A program made the translations under genes and the position numbers. Below the pieces are notes generated by a model that worked only from the letters and a program-made list of their open reading frames with translations, made no database searches and was not told the DNA's origin. A stretch of DNA of 64,000 nt from Diacronema lutheri (lineage: Eukaryota > Haptophyta > Pavlovophyceae > Pavlovales > Pavlovaceae), in NCBI GenBank assembly GCA_019448385.1, contig JAGTXO010000019.1, positions 531,001 through 595,000 on the forward strand, written 5' to 3'. Positions 40,260 to 50,270 of the stretch are shown piece by piece; the stretch's first letter is position 1, and the number at the start of each line of letters is the position of its first letter.

Positions 40260-41237
40260 ATGGCGGCCGCGGTGCTCGCTGTCGCGCTCGCCACGGCCTT
40301 CGCGCCACCGGTCCGTTCGCTCGCGGGCCGGGGCGCGTCCGTGGCCATGTCCGTCGCACCGGTTGAGCCCACACGCGTCGTAGTCAGCGCCGACGCCGAC
40401 GCCGTCGCTGCCGCGCTCTGCGCGCGGCTCGAGGCGGCGGCGGCGGCCGCGATCGCAGAGCGCGGCCACTTTGCGCTCGCGATCCCGGGCGGGAGCATCC
40501 TCAAGATGCTCGAGGGCACGTCGCCCGCGTGGGCGGCGCAGACCACCCTTGCCTACGTCAACCACAAGGCCGTCGCCATGTCCGACGAGCAGCTCGCGAC
40601 GCACGCCAAGGCGCGCAAGCTCTTCCTCGACGGCTGGCGCGGCGTGCGCGCGCTCGTCATGGGTGGCTCGGCGGACGCGGCGGCGGAGGCCAAAGCGTAC
40701 GAAGCTCAGCTCCGCGCGCTGCCGCCGCACGTGCTCCCGCGCGCGCCCGACGGCCTGCCCATCTTCGACCTGATGCTGATCGGCGTCGGCGACGACGGGC
40801 ACGTGGGCAGCCTCTGTGCGCGCGCACGCCGCACCGACCGGCGCGCGCGCGCCGCTGCGTGCGTTGGCCGCTCATCGCACGTCCCGGGCCGCGCGCCCGT
40901 GCGCCGCGTGCCGCGCGCCGCGCCCGCAGACCCCGGCCGGCCCGAGGTCGGCGCGGCCGGCGCCGAGTGGGTGCTGCCGGTCGAGATGAAGGTACCGGGC
41001 TCGATCACGCTTTCGCTGCCGGTGATGGCGCACGCCAAAGAGGTGCTCATCGCCGCGTGCGGCGTGTCGGACAAGTACCCGCAGGGGAAGAGCGACGCGA
41101 TGCGGCGCGCGATCGAGGCGGGCGACGAGTCAGCGGGCACATTCCCGGCCGTCGGGCTGCGCGGCTGCGCGGTCTGGCTCGTCGACGAGGCCGCTGCCTC
41201 CAAGCTCTCTGATCGGTACACGCGGCACCGGGGCTGA
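40260..41237 (+). CDS. 6-phosphogluconolactonase, plastid-targeted
   Basis: Two exons, 40260-40815 and 40930-41237, encode 287 aa. The 114-bp phase-1 intron (GTGCGCGCGC to GCCCGCAG) is a multiple of three and lacks stops, so an unspliced frame also stays open; splicing restores GVGDDGHVGSLYPGRPEV, the conserved lactonase motif. The core also has AIPGGSILKML and VNHKAVAMSDEQLATHAKA, and the C-terminal SITLSLPVMAHAKEVLIAACG typical of the family. Reaction: 6-phosphoglucono-lactone to 6-phosphogluconate in the oxidative pentose-phosphate pathway. The N-terminus (AVLAVALATA-FAPPVRSLAG) is a signal peptide followed by a Phe-led transit sequence, the ASAFAP-type signal of secondary plastids. Confidence 0.9.
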   Translation: MAAAVLAVALATAFAPPVRSLAGRGASVAMSVAPVEPTRVVVSADADAVAAALCARLEAAAAAAIAERGHFALAIPGGSILKMLEGTSPAWAAQTTLAYVNHKAVAMSDEQLATHAKARKLFLDGWRGVRALVMGGSADAAAEAKAYEAQLRALPPHVLPRAPDGLPIFDLMLIGVGDDGHVGSLCARARRTDRRARAAACVGRSSHVPGRAPVRRVPRAAPADPGRPEVGAAGAEWVLPVEMKVPGSITLSLPVMAHAKEVLIAACGVSDKYPQGKSDAMRRAIEAGDESAGTFPAVGLRGCAVWLVDEAAASKLSDRYTRHRG

Positions 41238-41310
41238 AAGTGCGCGCCCTCGGGGCGGCAACCGGAAACGTCGGAAACTTGTGTCAAATCGCACCGTCAT
41301 CAGAGCGACC

Positions 41311-43049
41311 ATGTTGAGCGGCGCTTTGCTCTGCGCTTTGCTCTGCCGAGAACAGGATGCGCTCGCCGGCGCGCCTCGCTTGCGCGTCGAGCGCCGCCTG
41401 TTCTCAGCTTCGCGCTCGAGCAGCAGCAGCTCGCGTAGCTATGGCGGCTACCACTACCCGTCGTCGTCGACCTCGTCGTCCTCGCCTGGCCGTTACTCGT
41501 ACCCAACGGCGTCGAGCGGCGGCGCGCACGCATCGCAGCAGCCGCCGGCGTACACGGCAACGACAAGTGGCAGCTCGCACACGGCGAATCCGCCGCCGTA
41601 CACGGCGGCGATGAGCGGCACCGCGTACGGGGCCAACCCGCCGCACTACTCGACGACGACTTCGACGACGACGACGACGACGCACCCGCCGGGGTACAAC
41701 CCGACGATGAGCGCGCCCAATGCCTACCACGCGCCGTCCGGCGGCTCCTCGTCCATGTCGCCCGGCACCGCCGCGGCGGCCGGCGCGCTCGCCGGCGCGG
41801 CCGTCGGCTACGTCGCCGGCTCGTCGAGCAGCTCGAGCGCGTACGGTGCGGCCGGCGGCTACGTGCACGGCGCGCCTGGCAGCGTCGCGTACGGCGGTGC
41901 CGCAGGCTCGAGCTACGGCTCGAGCAACGCCAGCTACCACGCGCATCACTCGGGCGGCGGTCTGCTCGCGACGCTCGTGAGCGTGGCGCTGGCGCTCGCC
42001 CTCACGGCGTGCGCCTGCGCCCTCATCTACAGAGTGACGCAACCGTCACGCAAGCCGCCGTCGCCGACACTGCCCCAGTACGCGCTCGGCGTCGAGGCTG
42101 GCGCGGCGGCGGCTTTTGCACCGCCGTACGCCGCCGCTGCCGCCGCGCCGCCGCCCGCGCCGCCGGTCGACGGCGCGCACGCCGCGCGCGTCGCCGAGTT
42201 GACGGGCGTGGGCCCTCAAACGGCAGCCCAACTTGTGCGCATGCGCCACGGCCTGCAGCACGGCGCCTTCGTACTCGTCGACGACAGCGCGCAGGGCGCT
42301 CGGCCCTTGTCGCCCGGCTGCGTCGAGCACTCGGCCGCGGGCGCGCGCGGACCGCCGACGGTCTGGGGGGACATGCTCGCCACGTGCCACGAGCTCGCAT
42401 CGATGGTGCTCGCGGTCGGTCCGCCGGCGCTGCAGCCCGGCGCCGCGCCGCAGCCGGTCGTGTGGCTCAAGTTCCTCAACGATGCGGAGCCGTGCGCCAT
42501 CGATGAGCATGGCGCCCTACGCAACCTCCTCGCTGACCGGCAGCCATGCGGCGCTGCAGACCTCCGCCCGTCCCTCGCGCCGCTCCTCGCGCAGCACGAG
42601 GGCGCACCCGCTGTGCCCGGTGGCAGGCTTGTCGTGCTGCTGCTCGGCGACCTGCCCGCCGAGCCGCAGCTGCCCGAGCTGGCCGAGCTCTTGCGCAGCA
42701 AGGCGAGCGGCGCGCGCGCGCGCGCGCGTGCGAGGCGGGGTCGCGGCGCCCGGGCGCGCGGCGTCGTGGCGCGCCGCGCCCACGCGCGCCGCGCGCCCTT
42801 GCCGCCCACCGCCACGCGCAGGCGGCGTGGGTGCGCGTGTCGCTCGTCGTGTGCGGCGACGATGCGCAAGGCGGCGCTGCGCAGCTCGCGGCTGCGCTTG
42901 GCGGATTGCCGGGCGTGTCGGTGTGCGGGGCGTACACGCTCGCACGGTCAGCCGCCGCGTCGCACGGCGTGCCACTCGGGTTGGCAGAGCACGTCGCGCA
43001 CGCGCTGCTGCCGAGTGGCAAGGCCGCCGGCTACGGTGCGGCAGCCTAA
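41311..43049 (+). CDS. Signal-peptide protein with Ser/Tyr-rich ectodomain, unidentified
   Basis: ATG 41311 starts a signal peptide (MLSGALLCALLC). Exon 1 is 41311-42702 and exon 2 42822-43049, about 539 aa. The acceptor (CACGCGCAG/GCGGCGTGG) is clear; the donor is best read as GC (AGCAAG/GCGAGC), since nearby GTs give poor phase or context. Residues 35-215 are Ser/Tyr/Gly/Thr-rich with Pro-Pro-Tyr-like motifs (QPPAYTATTSG, NPPPYTAAM). A single TM helix follows at ~220-245 (LLATLVSVALALALTACACALIY). The C-terminal part is a compact domain (VVWLKFLNDAEPCAIDEHG, RLVVLLLGDLP, VRVSLVVCGDD) of unknown family. A run of eleven A follows the TAA stop at once. The next gene ends only 20 bp away on the other strand. 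Confidence 0.6.
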
Positions 43050-43069
43050 AAAAAAAAAATCAGCCTTAA

Positions 43070-44134
43070 TCAGCCGCCGTAAAAGGGCGAGTCAAACCAC
43101 TGCTCCGCGGCGGCGAGGAGGTCGGCCACCTCCCCGTGCAGCAGCTGCGACTGCGGGTCTCGCTCGTAGGAGAGCGAGCCGACGATTCGGCGGAGTGTCA
43201 CCTCAAAGTGGCGCGCATCGTCGGGCTGCATCTCCGCGAGGCTCGCCCAGAGCAGGTCGCGTCGGCCGGGCGCGGGCACGGCCATCACGCTGCGGAGCAC
43301 GTCGATGTCCGCGCGGTAGTCACGCTCGAGGATTGCGTGCGTGCCCTGCCGAATCAGCCGGAGCACGAGCTGCCACTGCGACGGCAGCTCACCGTCGGCC
43401 GCCTCGGCCGCCGCGATCGCGAGCGCAAGCCAGTTGACAAAGTCGGCGTCGAGCTGCGAGGCTTCGTGCAGCTGGAGCGCGAGCGCGTGCAGCGCCGGCG
43501 TACCGCCGCGTGCCGCCGCCTGGCACAGCGCCGTCACCTTGTCGAGCTGCCGCTCGTGCAGCTGCGCGAGCGTCGAGTGCGTCGAGTTTGCGACGGAGAG
43601 GACAAACTCGTTCAGGCGGAGGAGCGCGCCGAGCTCGGAGGCGGAGCCGGCGGCGGAGGCGGCGCGCAGCCGCTGGCGCATCACACGCAGGTAGCCTGGC
43701 GTGAGCAGCGCGCCCAGCCGCGACGACGCGAGGTAGGGCAGCTGCTCGGCGCGGCCCGAGCGGAGCGCGCCGAGCAGGCCGTCGACAAAGCGCTCGTCGT
43801 CGGCGGAACGAAGTCGGCCGTCCGCCTCCGACTCGACGAGGGCGGATGCGATCGTATCGAGCAGCGAGAGCGTCGTCGACCGCGTGTCTTCGCCGCGCGC
43901 CGCCGTCGATGCGACCGCCGCCGCCGAGGCCGAGGCCGGCGGCGCGAGCGCGCCGCCGCGCGCGTCGTCGCCGTTCGCGGCCGAGCGCGCCGGCGTGCGC
44001 GGCGGCGGCAGCGGGTCGCCGAGGGCGAGGCGCGGGGTAGCGCGGCGCGGCGCGCCGATCGCGCGCGCGCGCGCCCGCGGCGACGAGAACCCTGCGCTCG
44101 CGAGGAGCAAGAGCGCGAGGAACGTGCCGCCCAT
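43070..44134 (-). CDS. Plastid-targeted conserved helical protein, unidentified
   Basis: 354 aa from ATG 44134. The N-terminus MGGTFLALLLLASAG-FSSPRA is a signal peptide followed by a Phe-led transit-like segment, so plastid import is likely. Residues ~80-354 are mostly amphipathic helix: LLDTIASALVESEADGRLRS, YLASSRLGALLTPGYLRVMR, LGALLRLNEFVLSVANSTHS, LHALALQLHEASQLDADFVN, LLWASLAEMQPDDARHFEVT, ending QWFDSPFYGG. No catalytic motif is apparent. The regular helices and lack of low complexity in the C-terminal half support a real, conserved protein. It forms a head-to-head pair with the CDF transporter (98 bp between ATGs). Confidence 0.65.
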   Translation of the reverse strand: MGGTFLALLLLASAGFSSPRARARAIGAPRRATPRLALGDPLPPPRTPARSAANGDDARGGALAPPASASAAAVASTAARGEDTRSTTLSLLDTIASALVESEADGRLRSADDERFVDGLLGALRSGRAEQLPYLASSRLGALLTPGYLRVMRQRLRAASAAGSASELGALLRLNEFVLSVANSTHSTLAQLHERQLDKVTALCQAAARGGTPALHALALQLHEASQLDADFVNWLALAIAAAEAADGELPSQWQLVLRLIRQGTHAILERDYRADIDVLRSVMAVPAPGRRDLLWASLAEMQPDDARHFEVTLRRIVGSLSYERDPQSQLLHGEVADLLAAAEQWFDSPFYGG

Positions 44135-44232
44135 CGCGGAAGCCGGAATTGTGGGCGGGGGGGGGGGACGGTCGTGCGCCTTCCGACGCGAAGGCGCAGC
44201 ACAGAGGCACAGCGGCGGCACCGGGGCGGCAT

Positions 44233-47200
44233 ATGGGACGTGCGCGCGTGCGCGCTCGGCGCGAGATGGGCGCGGGTCTGCTCCTTCTCGCTGTCGCACG
44301 CGGTGCCGCGGTGTGCGTGGCGCGCGCGCCCGCTTCGCGCCCGCTCTTGCGCGCGCGCGCGAGCGACGCGCGTGGATCTCGCGGCCGGGGGCTCGGCATA
44401 GCGCCCGGCGCGCCGCGCTTGGCGACGATGCACGGCGGCCACCACAACGGGCACGGGCACGAGCATGACGACACTCACGACGACGAGAGTGGCGGCGGGC
44501 TTGGGGCCAACTTTTTGGCGCGCGCGCTCCGCGGCGTGTCGACGCACCGGTGGTGGGCGGCGTCGGCGGGCGAGTGGCCAGCTGTCGCGCCGGCGGGATC
44601 GGGCGGCGCGAGGACGGGCTGGCAGGCGCTTCTGCCGCACGAGGAGGACCGCGTGACCGCCCTCGGCGCTGTGCTCAACGTCCTCCTATCCGTCGTCAAG
44701 CTCGCAGCCGGCGTGTACGGCCGGTCTGCGGCGATGGTCGCCGACGCCGGCCATTCCTTCTCAGACCTCGTCTCGGACGCGATCACCTTCTGGTCGGTGC
44801 GCATGGGCAGGCTACCGCCCGACGAGGATCACCCATACGGTGCGTGCCGCTGTCGCCCCGCGCGGCGCGGGAAGGCGCATCGCCCCCTTAGCGCGGGAAG
44901 GCGCATCGCCCCCTCAGCGCGGGAAGGCGCATCGCCCCCTCAGCGCGGGAAGGCGCATCGCCCCCTCAGCGCGCGCCTCGCATCGCCCCCTCAGCGCGGG
45001 AAGGCGCATCGCCCCCTCAGCGCGGGAAGGCGCATCGCCCCCTCAGCGCGGGAAGGCGCATCGCCCCCTCAGCGCGGGAAGGCGCATCGCCCCCTCAGCG
45101 CGCGCCTCGCATCGCCCCCTCAGCGCGGGAAGGCGCATCGCCCCCTCAGCGCGGGAAGGCGCATCGCCCCCTCAGCGCGCGCCTCGCATCGCCCCCTCAG
45201 CGCGGGAAGGCGCATCGCCCCCTCAGCGCGCGCCTCGCATCGCCCCCTCAGCGCGGGAAGGCGCATCGCCCCCTCAGCGCGGGAAGGCGCATCGCCCCCT
45301 CAGCGCGCGCCTCGCATCGCCCCCTCAGCGCGGGAAGGCGCATCGCCCCCTCAGCGCGGGAAGGCGCATCGCCCCCTCAGCGCGCGCCTCGCATCGCCCC
45401 CTCAGCGCGGGAAGGCGCATCGCCCCCTCAGCGCGCGCCTCGCATCGCCCCCTCAGCGCGGGAAGGCGCATCGCCCCCTCAGCGCGGGAAGGCGCATCGC
45501 CCCCTCAGCGCGCGCCTCGCATCGCCCCCTCAGCGCGGGAAGGCGCATCGCCCCCTCAGCGCGGGAAGGCGCATCGCCCCCTCAGCGCGCGCCTCGCATC
45601 GCCCCCTCAGCGCGGGAAGGCGCATCGCCCCCTCAGCGCGGGAAGGCGCATCGCCCCCTCAGCGCGGGAAGGCGCATCGCCCCCTCAGCGCGCGCGCCTC
45701 GCCTACGGCCGGCGTCCGTCCGTAGGGCACGGGCGGTTCGAGGCGCTTGGCTCGCTGCTCATCGCGGTCATGCTCGTGGGCACGGGCTGGGCGATCGGCT
45801 CGCACGCCCTCGCGCAGGGCGCGCGCATCCTCGCCAGCCAATCCGCGTTCGCGGCCGCGCTCGCGGCGGGCGCGTCGCACGCGCACGCGCACGCCGCACA
45901 CCTCGCGCCGGGCGTCCCGGGGGTGGGCAGCCTGTGCGCGGCGGTGCTCAGCTTGGCGCTCAAGGAGTGGCTCTACCGCGTGACCGCCGCCGTCGGGCGC
46001 AAGCTCGGCTCATCCGTCGTGCTCGCCAACGCGCAGCACCACCGATCGGATGCGCTCTCCTCCATCGTGGCCTTCCTCGGCATCTGCGGCGCCATGAGCG
46101 GCGTGCCGCTCCTCGACCCGATCGCGGGCATCTCGGTCTCGGCGATGGTCGCGTACACGGGCTTCGAGGTCGCGGCAGACGCGCTGCTGCAGCTGACCGA
46201 CGCGGTCGACAAGTCCATGGCGCGCGCATCGCGAGACGCGCGCAACGCGCCGCGCGCCGCGCCGCCGGCGCGCGCCAACCGCCGCTCGCCCGACGCGCGC
46301 CGCGCCGCGCCGCGCCGCGCCGCGCCGTGCCGTGCCGCGGGGCAGGTGCGCCGCATCACGGCGATCGCGCGCGAGACCGAGGGGGTGATCGGCTGCTCGT
46401 CTGCGCGCGTGCGCTGGTCGGGCCAGCGCGTCTTCGTCGAGGCGTGCGTGCAGATCGACCCGACCATCTCGGCGTCGGCGGCCAACTCGGTGTGCGAGCG
46501 CGTGCGCCTTCGGGTGCTCGCGCGCGTGCCGCCTTCGCGCGAGGTCCTTGTCCATTGGACGCCCGTGCTCACGCCGGACGTGCAGCGCACGCACGGGGGC
46601 ACGACGCGCGCATCCGGCGCGCCGGCCGGCGACGTGCTCGGCGCGGACGACGCGGCGGCCGGCGCGGCGCGCGCGCGCGGGACGGGCGGCGTGGCCGTGT
46701 TGCCGCCACCGCCAAACTGCCCGCTGCAGCTGCACGCACGCAGGCCGCAGCGCGAGGTCGAGGCGGACGTGCGCGGAGCTGTCGAGGCGCGGTGCGGGCG
46801 CGACGTGAGCTCGATCGCGCACCTCACCGTGCACTACCTGCAGTTCGACACGGCCGTCGAAGTTGCGATCAAGGTGCGCGCGCGGCGGCGTGCGGGCGGC
46901 GTGCGCGCGCGCGCGCGCGCGCGCGCTTGGCCGCGCGCCTCGTGCCGACGCGCCGCCCATGCCGCCCGCACGCCGCCGCGCCGGCCTTGGGCAGGTGGCC
47001 GACGAGCTGACTGTGCGACAGGCGAGGCGCATTGCCGAGGCCGCGCGCCAAGCGATCGTGTCCGACGTGCGAGACGTGCGCAGCGCCGACGTGCACCTTG
47101 ACCTTCTCGACCAGAGCCCTCGCTCGATGTACTTTGGCGAGGCGGAGTCGGAGCTGGACGGTGGCGCGGGCGAGCAGGGAGGCGAGGGCGTGATGGAGCT

Positions 47201-47237
47201 GCGCGGCCCGCTGCGCGGCAGCGAATCGCGTCCTTAA
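44233..47237 (+). CDS. Cation diffusion facilitator (CDF/ZnT) metal transporter
   Basis: Four exons: 44233-44839, 45726-46219, 46346-46873 and 46995-47237, about 623 aa, all phases consistent. The start could also be ATG 44266; both give a signal-peptide-like leader. A His-rich cytosolic segment (HGGHHNGHGHEHDDTHDDE) precedes the TM domain. The CDF metal site is seen as AMVADAGHSFSDLVSDAITF (TM2) and QHHRSDALSSIVAF (TM5). Exon 1 ends in DEDHPYG and exon 2 resumes HGRFEALGSL, the conserved HPYGHGRxE motif, which fixes the intron. The cytoplasmic CTD follows (RRITAIARETEGVIGC, RVFVEACVQIDPTISASA). Intron 1 is 886 bp and contains a minisatellite. Intron 2 is best read as GC-AG (TCCATG/GCGCGCGC). 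Intron 3 is GTGCGCGCG to GGGCAG. Confidence 0.85.
44878..45703 (+). repeat. Intronic minisatellite, 32 units of 25-26 bp in two types
   Basis: Fills almost all of intron 1 of the CDF gene. Each unit has the core GCATCGCCCCCTCAGCGCG followed by either GGAAGGC (type A, 26 bp) or CGCCTC (type B, 25 bp). Order of types along the plus strand: AAAB AAAAB AAB AB AAB AAB AB AAB AAB AAAB. Units are almost identical. Every core contains a pyrimidine run followed by CAG, i.e. a splice-acceptor-like string. There are no unique spacers, so it is not a CRISPR array. Confidence 0.95.
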
Positions 47238-47514
47238 GGAGCGGCGCGTCAAGACGTGGGCTCACCAGTCGCCATTCGCCACCAGGTCGCCACTCTCCTG
47301 TGACCAGTTACCAAAGACATAGCATGAACTCGGAACCGGCGGGAAAAGAACGAGAAGCCGGCAAGTTTCGCCGAGCCGGCCGAGGGTGGTGGCCTCGGGC
47401 GCTCGTGCACGCGCCCGCCGCTCCTCCACCTGCTCCGGCGCACCTTCTGTCTCCACCTAAAGCCGCTCCGCCGTCTTTTCCTTCCACCACCTGCCCTTTT
47501 CCGCACCCCTCGCC

Positions 47515-48426
47515 ATGCGCCGCTTCCTCGATAGTCCGGCGGTCAAGTCGACGCTGCGCGGCGTGAAAAACAGCCTGATCGACTTCTCGCCCGGCGAGCT
47601 CGCTGTGCGCGATGCGACGTGCAACTCGGCACACATGCCCGAGGCTAAGGATTTTGCGGCCGTTGCGGCGTTCTACCGCACGACCGAGTGGCCGAAGATC
47701 ATCGAGATCATGCGCAAGCGGCTCGGCACGAGCAGCAACGCGTACCACCCGTTCAAGAGCCTGCTCCTGCTCGACCACCTGCTCGGCACGCTGCAGGGCA
47801 ACGACTGGGAACAGCTTTACCGCACCGTTCTACTTGAGGAGATGGGGCGCATCGACGAGCTGCGCTCCTTCAAAGCGCCGTCCACCGCCGAGGCGGAGGT
47901 GGACGCGTCGGCCAAGGTTTGCGCGCTCGCGGCGCAACTGGCCGAGCGCGTCCGCCTCGAGATGCGCGGGCGCGACGAGCGGTCCGTTGGCAAGCTTGCG
48001 CCCAAAAGGCACAGCTCTGTGGCAACCGCAGACGCCGCGGGCGTGGGTGGGTCACTCGTCCCGCCTGGGCTGCCGGCGCGCCGCGGCAAGCGCAAGACGG
48101 AGGAAGCCTTGCCTCCTTCTGCGCCCGAACCGATCGGCGACCTGCTCGGCGACCTGGCCGGTGGTGGGAGCGCACCCGCGCTGCGCGAGGATGAGGTCCC
48201 GCAGCCGCGCTCGAAGCGCATCAGCGTCGAGCTGACCAACCCGTTCGCGCGGGCGGACCTGCTCGGCGCAGCTGTGGCTAGCGCACAGCGAGACGGCGGC
48301 GCTCACCCGTCTGGCGGCGGCGGCACGCCGCCAGCGGGCATGCCCGGCGTGCTTGCCGCGCCGCCGCCGTCGCGTGGGCCGCGCACGCGCGGCGCGGCGG
48401 TGGCCCACATCGGCTCGCTCGTGTGA
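47515..48426 (+). CDS. ENTH-domain protein, epsin-like
   Basis: Intronless, 303 aa. The N-terminal ~135 residues are an ENTH domain (VKNSLIDFSPGELAVRDATC, EWPKIIEIMRKRLGTSSNAY, HPFKSLLLLDHLLGTLQGND). The N-terminal MRRFLDSPAVKSTLRGVKN could form the lipid-inserting helix 0. The disordered C-terminal half carries a DLLGDL acidic/hydrophobic box at ~212 and one NPF motif (LTNPFARAD) at ~243, the ligand for EH domains. Known role: binding PI(4,5)P2 and recruiting clathrin, adaptors and EH proteins during vesicle budding. ATG 47515 directly follows a pyrimidine-rich leader. Confidence 0.88.
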   Translation: MRRFLDSPAVKSTLRGVKNSLIDFSPGELAVRDATCNSAHMPEAKDFAAVAAFYRTTEWPKIIEIMRKRLGTSSNAYHPFKSLLLLDHLLGTLQGNDWEQLYRTVLLEEMGRIDELRSFKAPSTAEAEVDASAKVCALAAQLAERVRLEMRGRDERSVGKLAPKRHSSVATADAAGVGGSLVPPGLPARRGKRKTEEALPPSAPEPIGDLLGDLAGGGSAPALREDEVPQPRSKRISVELTNPFARADLLGAAVASAQRDGGAHPSGGGGTPPAGMPGVLAAPPPSRGPRTRGAAVAHIGSLV

Positions 48427-48587
48427 CGAAGGACGTGGGGCACTGGGGGTGGGACACGAGCGACAGAAAGCTTAACGTGTTTCGTCCGGAGCATCGCGTC
48501 GTAATTACTGCAGGCACCAATCAAAGTCTCAAACCTGCGGGAGCCCACTTTGCGAAGTCGGCGTCCGCGTCCGGTGCTGCCCCAAAA

Positions 48588-49387
48588 ATGTGCGCACGCA
48601 TCGGCGCGCGGGGGCACGCGCACTCGGCAAGGCGTGGAATCTGCGCGCGCGTGTGTGCGATGGCGCTCGCGCCGCGTCACCGTGCCGCGTTGCCATCGCG
48701 CCGCCCCGCCATCGCGCCGCTCCGCCGCGTCGCGCGGCGCGGCGTTGCGCGGCAGGAAGGTCGGGGACGCGCGCTCACGCGCGCGCTACGCCGGCGCGCC
48801 GCACGCCCTCCGCTGCTCCCCTCGCCGCCCGCAGGACCATCTCCGACCAGCTGCCGACGTCCGCCCCGCCAAAGCCGAGCGCGCCAACGGGCACCGTGCA
48901 CGCGCCAGCGCACCACGAGCACCCGCAACAGCACACGCTCGCCGAGATGACGGGCGTCGCCGCCGTGTCGCTCTCCGGTACGCTTGGCGCCGAGTTCCGT
49001 GACGTGCCGCCCGCATACGAGAAGCCCGAGGCCGCCCCACCCAAGCTGACCGCCGAGCAGATCCACGCCAACGCGATCCAGGCGGCGCACGCGCAGCACG
49101 GCCACGCGCACGCGTCGAACGGCTACTTGCACGACGCCGTGCCGGGCGTGAGCTCCCTGTCGGGCGGCGTCGGGTCGGCGCTCGACTCGACGCCCGCCGC
49201 GCTGCCCACCGCCGGCGCCGACCACGTGCATCACGCGGCGGACGTGCGCACGCACGTGGGCGGCATCCAGCGCCGCAACTCGCAGGAGCTCGTCAAGGAG
49301 GCGGTAGAGGCGGACGCGCGCAAGAAGGCGGAGCAGCAGAAGGAGCTTGCTCTTCATCAGGAGATCGAAGCCGCCAAGCGCCACTGA
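48588..49387 (+). CDS. Small His/Ala-rich protein; start codon apparently split by an intron
   Basis: The main exon 48835-49387 is open and begins after a clean acceptor (CTCGCCGCCCGCAG). No ATG lies near its start: the first in-frame one is 40 codons in, at LAEMTGV. Upstream, CCCAAAAATGTGCGCAC at 48581-48597 contains AT/GTGCGC: splicing 48589 to 48835 rebuilds ATG-ACC-ATC and yields MTISDQLPTSAPPKPSAP..., 184 aa, in frame. So exon 1 would contribute only two coding bases. The protein is hydrophilic with His clusters (PAHHEHPQQH, AQHGHAHASNGY) and a charged C-terminal helix (QELVKEAVEADARKKAEQQK). No family recognised. The intron model is inference; the exon itself looks real. Confidence 0.5.
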
Positions 49388-49647
49388 GCTGCCCCGGCGG
49401 CGCGACAGGACCGGAACGGAATGACCCACTGACAGCCGCAGATTGTCAGGCAGACCCGCGTCCTGGACCCCCGCATCTCGACATGCGCGCCAGCGCTCGA
49501 GCCTCTGCGCCGCGCGAAGGCCCTGTCCGCGGCGACCGACTTGGGCCAGCTCAGTGTCCGAGAGGCCTCTGAAGACAGCAAAGGGAGGAAAATCGGCGCG
49601 CCCAACGGTCGAGCAGGTCGGCGGCCATCGCCGGCCGACGAGCTGAC

Positions 49648-50079
49648 ATGCCGGCGCACCAGCCAATGCTTTCGTCGCTTCCGCTGCAGGTGCTTCTCTT
49701 CTTCAACGGATGGTACGATCTGGTTTACGTCGTCGTCGCGCTGATCGAGTACATCTACAAGGGCTCGCGCCTGCCGTACCCCGCAAGCGTGCTTGGGCTC
49801 GAGATCTTTGGCATCCTGATGGTCGCGCTCATTGAGCCGTGCAGACTGTTGCTTGCGAGCCGCGGCAACAAGACAGAGTCAATCGGACCGATTGCGTGGA
49901 ATCTCGGCCTTTCGCTCCCCCTCTTTGGCGCGTACACCTACTACCTGCGCTTCCAGGCATTTGTCCTCCGCCTCGACCAGGTGCTCAACATCATCGCGAT
50001 CGTCATCCTCGCCGTCGAGTGGCTGCTCGGCGCCATCACGGCACTAGTCTTCTGGCAAAGTAGGAGGACACGTGCCTAG
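49648..50079 (+). CDS. TMEM216: Transmembrane protein 216 (ciliary transition zone)
   Basis: Intronless, 143 aa, four TM helices. The sequence follows TMEM216 from end to end: LSSLPLQVLLFFNGWYDLVY, YKGSRLPYPASVLGLEI, ALIEPCRLLLASRGNKTESI, YYLRFQAFVLRLDQVLNI, LAVEWLLGAITALVFW. The length equals that of animal TMEM216. Known role: MKS/tectonic complex of the ciliary transition zone, mutated in Joubert and Meckel syndromes. Its presence shows that the organism builds a flagellum at some stage. The related TMEM17/TMEM80 group is a less likely alternative. Confidence 0.88.
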   Translation: MPAHQPMLSSLPLQVLLFFNGWYDLVYVVVALIEYIYKGSRLPYPASVLGLEIFGILMVALIEPCRLLLASRGNKTESIGPIAWNLGLSLPLFGAYTYYLRFQAFVLRLDQVLNIIAIVILAVEWLLGAITALVFWQSRRTRA

Positions 50080-50270
50080 CCGCGCGCTGCGCGAAGAAGG
50101 GCGCACCGGCGGCAACCTCGTCCGGCCCGGGCGGTTCTGCGCGGGGGGTGGGGCCAACGGCGTGCCTTCCCATGGGCGTCTTGTACGGACGCGGGGAAGG
50201 GGGGGGGGGGGGGGAGCAGAGGCACGCAGCCTGTGACCCAAGAAGCTTGCCAAGAGTGCAGCGACTGTGC

